Source: Emydura subglobosa (lineage: Eukaryota; Chordata; Testudines; Chelidae). From it: 64,000 bases of DNA. This document shows positions 59,586 to 64,000 of this stretch, piece after piece (positions within the stretch are counted from its first letter, which is position 1; every line of letters starts with the position of its first letter). A program made the position numbers and the translations under genes. The notes under the pieces are model-generated. The model had not been told where the DNA came from, did not search any database, and saw only the letters and a program-made list of their open reading frames with translations. Where the stretch lies: NCBI GenBank assembly GCA_007922225.1, contig ML679966.1:34972793-35036792 (forward strand), written 5' to 3'.

Positions 59586-59782
59586 AAATTCCAGAGGGGT
59601 AGCCATGTTAGTCTGTATACAGCAAAAACATCGAGAGTCCTGTAGCACCTTAAAAACTAACAAATTTCTGCAGGCATAAGCTTTCGTGGGCTGCAACTGA
59701 TGAAGTGGGTTCAAGCCCACGAAAGTTTATGCCCACAGAAATTTGTTAGTCTTTAAAAGATGCTACCGGACTCTCATTGTTT
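59586..59782. mobile_element. Foldback transposon-like repeat
   Basis: Arms at 59631-59697 ('gagagtcctgtagcacctta', 'actaacaaatttctgcaggc', 'ataagctttcgtgggctgc') and 59716-59775 ('cccacgaaagtttatgccca', 'cagaaatttgttagtcttta', 'gatgctaccggactctc') are inverted. The outer flank 'gtagccatgttagtctgtat' is a motif widespread in turtle interspersed repeats. I cannot assign a superfamily. Confidence 0.6.
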
Positions 59783-60596
59783 TAACTCTTAATAGATTCC
59801 CGTGAAGCTGATGAATGGTTCCGACAAATCTCAAATGACTAATTCTCTTACAAAACCAAATCTTATACAGTACTGTTTAAAAGGAAGCCATATCAATTGC
59901 AGTATGATTTCATCATGTTATTCAAGGGAATATTGACAAGAAAAATCTGTTAAATTCTTAATCTTGTTATAAAATAATGTATGTGTTCTTAACAGCTGGT
60001 TCCCCTAACAGTCATTTATTTAATAAGATTCTAATATTTTAGAGCACATGTTTTGTTTTGGTACATAGAAAATTCATTTAACATCTCCAATTCACATAGT
60101 GCATTCAGAGCCTTTTCCCCCCAAGGCTTTTTAAGTTTTATTGCTGTAGGGATTTGTTCATTTAACAAAGTTGTTCTTTGACTAGGTATTCACTTTAAAG
60201 GCTTTGTATGAATTTTATTTGGATGCACAACATTTCTTCTTTTAAAAGATATTCTTTTAAATGAGAGTCACAGGCAGTGTAATACTTTTCATTTTCTAGA
60301 GAGGACTACAAACAAGTGGCTGCTACATGGGCATAAAGGGACTCCCCACCATCTCATTATGATTGTTCCAATGCTGCATAATGAAAGATATTTTCAGCCT
60401 TTGTCAAGTCGTTTTAGAGGTCCTCAAAACATTTTTCTTTAACTCTTTTATCAGTAGGAATTGCACTAAATATGGTGGAGTTATAATTCCTATCAATATT
60501 TTTTTCCTTCAAGTTCAGAAACCTAGCAGGAGGGACAAACAAATTCTTTTAATGGTGGGAAATTAATTCATACCTAATAAAATTCTGTCTATGGCT
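59783..60596. other. Non-coding DNA, nothing recognised
   Basis: AT-rich sequence with no conserved frame or repeat boundary. Confidence 0.5.
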
Positions 60597-60771
60597 CAGA
60601 TTTTCAAAAGTGATTAATGATTTTGAGTGCCTCGGGTTTTGGTATCCAACCTAAGAGGCCTTGAATCAATGGGCCTCATTTTCAGAAAGTGTTGAATATG
60701 AGCCCTGGTGTGCAAAGTTGGGTAACCAGAAATGAAGGCACTCAAAATATGTAGTGACTTCTGAAAATGTA
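60597..60771. mobile_element. MITE with inverted ends
   Basis: The left end 'cagattttcaaaagtgatta', with 'gattttgagtgcct' just inside, is inverted at the right end as 'aggcactcaaaatatgtagt' and 'gacttctgaaaatgt'. The interior has no coding capacity. Length 175 bp. Confidence 0.65.
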
Positions 60772-62582
60772 GGCCATTGTTTTATTTTCTGTATTACAGT
60801 AGCACTTAAGTAGTCACAATTAACTCAGGGGCCCTGTTTTGCTGGATGCTATACAACACAAAGGACAATTCTTGACCCAACGAGATTACAATCTAAATTA
60901 ACATAAAATATAACAGGTGGGTGTAATAAACAAGCAAAGAAGATAAGAGAATGATAGGCTTGTCTGGGCCCTGTACACTGACTACTTGCATAATCAGCAA
61001 AGCTTTTTAAAAATCCAGTTATAAATAAAGAATAGATATTAATGATACCAATAACACTGGAAAAGCAATGGCAGAATGCAAATGATTTAAATATGTCTAA
61101 CAAAACTATGCAAAAATCACAATATAAACCAATTTAAGAGTTATAGATATAAGAAGCTAAGGTAAGAACTTATAGTAAATGGCAAGGAACTTTAAGTATT
61201 TGATCATTGTAAGGACTATTTTCTTTTCAGAAGTCATCACCAAATTAAATTTGATAAATTCGTCCTCTTTTTATTACTAGTACTAGACTGAGTCAGTATC
61301 ACTGCACGTTATTTCTTAACCTGAGTGCCCAGTCTGCAGTTTAGCCAGTAACATACTAAATTCCACAAGATGACCTGTATAATCAATATGACAGCGTGTA
61401 ATATTCCTGCACAGCAGATGCATTCCATATGCAGTTTCATGGTTGAAAAAGTATTGATCTAATGGCTACTCTCCTCTTGTTAAAATCAAGGTCAAATCTC
61501 ACATAGCAGAGACATTAAAACCATAAAGTGCATTTTTCTGAAGTGTTTTTTAGAATGAGATATTACTAGTTAACTATGTACAATAAAACTTCATGGTGAT
61601 TACAAGTATAGAAGACATAGTGGAGTCAGTGACCCAAATAACAGAAATCTAAACTGCTACGTTTAGCGAGTAGGTAAGTATTGAAAAGGTATCTGTCAAT
61701 TGCAAGAATTTGGGATATTGAATTCTTTTAATCTTCGGAAATATATTCTGTACTGGTTTTTTTTTATAGATCCAAAGGTCAAGTTCAATACAAAGTTATG
61801 GGTTTTTTCCCCTTTAGAAGTGATACAATATTTTTGAAGATAATTACTGGCAAACATTGCAGCCGAACATAAAGGCAACTTGTCACATTGAACTTTATTT
61901 TATTATTATAAACTCATTGTACTAATTCTATGGAATAACAAAAGGCAAATAATTTTAATCCCTTCTCAATGCACACGAATCCTAAAAACTCTTTCATTAA
62001 CTAACAAAACAGACTCAGTGTTACTATTTTCTCACGTGTTAGCAGCAGTTTTGTATCCATAATTTACTAATGAACAGTGCAACAGACCCTTTAAGGTGCA
62101 GAGTTCTTGACATCCTTAATTAGCGCTCCTGAACACCATACTCAGGCTTCAGATTGGTAATCAGAAAGAATACTGTCACCTACTAAATGATGAATACCAC
62201 TTCCTGCAGGATATACTGTAATAGATGTATGTAGGCCCCAATTTTACAGTGAACTCCATCAGGTGGAGTCATATGTCCATGCAGCACTACAGGCAGGATC
62301 ATGCCCTTAGTTTGCAAATTCCTTGGCACGGAGACTGTGTTTTTGTGTGTGTTTGGGGTGGGAGGGGAGTGGGGGGGGCGCGAGGTGCTGCCTAGCACAT
62401 TTCTGAGTGCTCCAAAAAACACAAAAAAATAATAATCATAACATCACCTGTTTAAGTACTGCATCAGCCAAACCCTGATTCATTTTATGAGACAGGACAG
62501 AATCACAGCACCAGGTGGAATGACTGCATATCTACACTTCAAAGTTATTACTTTTTAAAGTTAACCTATATGTGTTATTGAA
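60772..62582. other. Non-coding DNA with a SINE-like fragment
   Basis: About 60820-60960 ('ggatgctatacaacacaaag', 'cttgacccaacgagattaca') resembles the 3' part of the MIR-like SINE at 58400. The rest shows nothing I can name. Confidence 0.5.
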
Positions 62583-62773
62583 ACATAAGAACATCCATAC
62601 TGGGTCAGACTAATGCTCCATCTAGCCTAGTACACTGTCTTCCAACAGTGACCAATGGCAGGTACTTCAGAGGGAATGAACAAAACTGGCAATCATCAAG
62701 TGATCCATCCCTTGTCATCCATTCTCAGCTTCTGGCAAACAGAGGATAGGGACATTCAGAACATAGTGTTGCA
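62583..62773 (-). mobile_element. CR1 LINE (antisense), 3' end fragment
   Basis: Antisense CR1 3' UTR: 'acataagaacatccatactg', 'ggtcagactaatgctccatc', 'caatcatcaagtgatccatc' and 'cttctggcaaacagagga'. It is the same family as 7642-9165 and 31728-33150, truncated after about 190 bp. Confidence 0.85.
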
Positions 62774-63729
62774 TGCATTTAAACACTAGTTATAATGTAA
62801 AACTTTAAACGGTATTATAGTTTTTTCCACTCCTTTTTCTTTAGCTTGCACTATGGCATTTACAGGAGAGAGAATTATGTCATTTTATTAACCTCGTAAC
62901 TTTCCTCTAGGAGAGGAATAAAAACATTAGACCAGCTGGCATTAAGTTTCCGTTTTCTCTTTTTAAAATATATATGCATATAATTTTATTTTTTCAAAAA
63001 GCTTAGCAGAACAAAAAAAACACTATTCTGCCTTTCAAAAAATTTTGTGAACCTAAGAACAAATTAAATAAAACAAAGGTTAAAACAACTAATTATGTTG
63101 TGAACATTGAGACCATGAAAATATTGTACTCTGTCAATATTTATCTATCTAGGTACTTCTCTAGTTCCCATCACCACCATATTCAACCTACTCACATTAC
63201 CAGGAGCCACCACAAACCTAAAACACTCTACCAAAGTAACTAATTCCTGAGCTGGCCTGGAAGTTTAGCAGCAGCACAATGCAGTGTCAGACATAGCAAA
63301 TAAGATTTCCAGTTGCAGTCTTGGTCCACTGTTCCTGGTCCATCAGAGGCTGGAAGTACCTTGCCTCTATGACCCACTCTTGCCAACTAAATAACTTGCA
63401 CTGATAGATTCTGAAAAAAATGAAGCACCAAGCTCCCTGATGTCACTTCCAGTAGTGAATGATAGGTGGGGGGGAGGCCAAAAGTTTTGGCACCCAGCAA
63501 TCTATTATTATTTGTTGTTACTGAATTATGGTGGACTCAGAATGTGTCATGTCCTGTCCACACACACAGGAAGACACAATCCCAGCCCACGGAGCTCACA
63601 GTCTAAGAAATCAGGTGGTAGACAAAAGCTGAGGGAATTTTATTTGATCATGGATCCTAGGGTTAACCACAACCAACCAAAACAGTTGTATCCTGGTCTA
63701 TGCTAGCATTTTTCATGTAATGAATGAAT
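62774..63729. other. Non-coding DNA, no gene seen
   Basis: A short SINE-like piece ('cccagcccacggagctcaca') lies near 63582-63601. Nothing else is recognised. Confidence 0.45.
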
Positions 63730-63887
63730 TACATTTGTTAACACATTAAAACATGACAGTTATTTCAAGTGTAGACAAACCATTAGATTATGTGATTTAC
63801 ACAGTATTACACAGCAAAACCATTGACAGAACTGGGATCAGACCACAGGAGTAGTGGGCCCCTAGTCCAGGGTTAAGTCTACTAACC
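63730..63887 (-). repeat. MIR/CORE-SINE-like fragment (antisense)
   Basis: Antisense core remnant: 'cagtattacacagcaaaacc', 'gacagaactgggatcagacc' and 'cccctagtccagggttaagt'. It abuts a hAT MITE. Confidence 0.5.
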
Positions 63888-63997
63888 CAGTGTTTCTTAA
63901 CAACCGGTCCATGGATCAGCACTGGTCCCTGAGATCTCCCTGATACAGTATAGGAAGCCCGAGATCTCCCTGGTATCAAAAAGGTGGAGAAACATTG
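63888..63997. mobile_element. Short hAT-type MITE
   Basis: The termini cagtgtttcttaa and tggagaaacattg are inverted with mismatches. The interior has two 'gagatctccctg' motifs. At 110 bp it is a minimal non-autonomous hAT. The right target duplication lies at or beyond the window edge and cannot be checked. Confidence 0.6.
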
Positions 63998-64000
63998 TTG

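Overview
The window is vertebrate genomic DNA: AT-rich and almost entirely non-coding, with one convincing host coding exon (minus strand, 15076-15325) and many transposable elements. CR1 LINE 3' ends (one with the tandem ATTCTATG tail), palindromic MITEs, a tRNA-derived SINE and several DIRS-type tyrosine-recombinase retrotransposons point to a non-avian sauropsid, most likely a turtle. DIRS elements are known from turtles and lizards but not from birds or mammals. The species assignment is inference.

Layout. 1-11243: intron-like or intergenic DNA with CR1 fragments on both strands (3515-3704, 5511-5930, 7642-9165), MITEs and MIR-like SINE pieces. 11244-13470: an old, internally deleted DIRS copy of a divergent subfamily (DIRS-A), with a CR1 inserted in its recombinase gene. 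13471-22950: mostly unique sequence holding the host exon and a long CA microsatellite. 22951-34090: a stack of nested insertions. An L3/CR1-type LINE was split by a solo LTR, which was itself split by a GC-rich hAT MITE and by a 6.1-kb DIRS element (DIRS-B, 24514-30615). An antisense CR1 split the same LINE further downstream. 38950-46305: an older DIRS copy (DIRS-C) containing a younger, internally deleted DIRS copy (DIRS-D, 41301-44072). 46306-64000: largely featureless sequence with an L2-like endonuclease remnant, foldback repeats, a CR1 3' fragment and a terminal hAT MITE.

DIRS-B is the centrepiece. On the minus strand it has a right inverted terminal repeat with a TATA box, then gag (Cys/His motif, SR-rich middle, conserved C-terminal domain), RT/RNase H/methyltransferase-like pol, a tyrosine recombinase in an overlapping frame, an internal complementary region (ICR) and the left inverted terminal repeat. 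The ICR is the complement of the two element ends joined, as expected if it templates a circular intermediate that the recombinase integrates without target duplication. DIRS-B and DIRS-D are each flanked by a single AAC (GTT on the element strand) at both ends, and the ICR carries the same GTT at the modelled junction. This suggests a 3-bp crossover core. In both copies the recombinase C-terminal domain is open with all catalytic residues I could identify, while gag and pol are broken or missing. None of the four copies looks autonomous.

Limits: homology calls rest on recognising motifs and on comparing copies within the window. No database search was possible, and element boundaries not fixed by target-site duplications or inverted repeats may be off by tens of bases.
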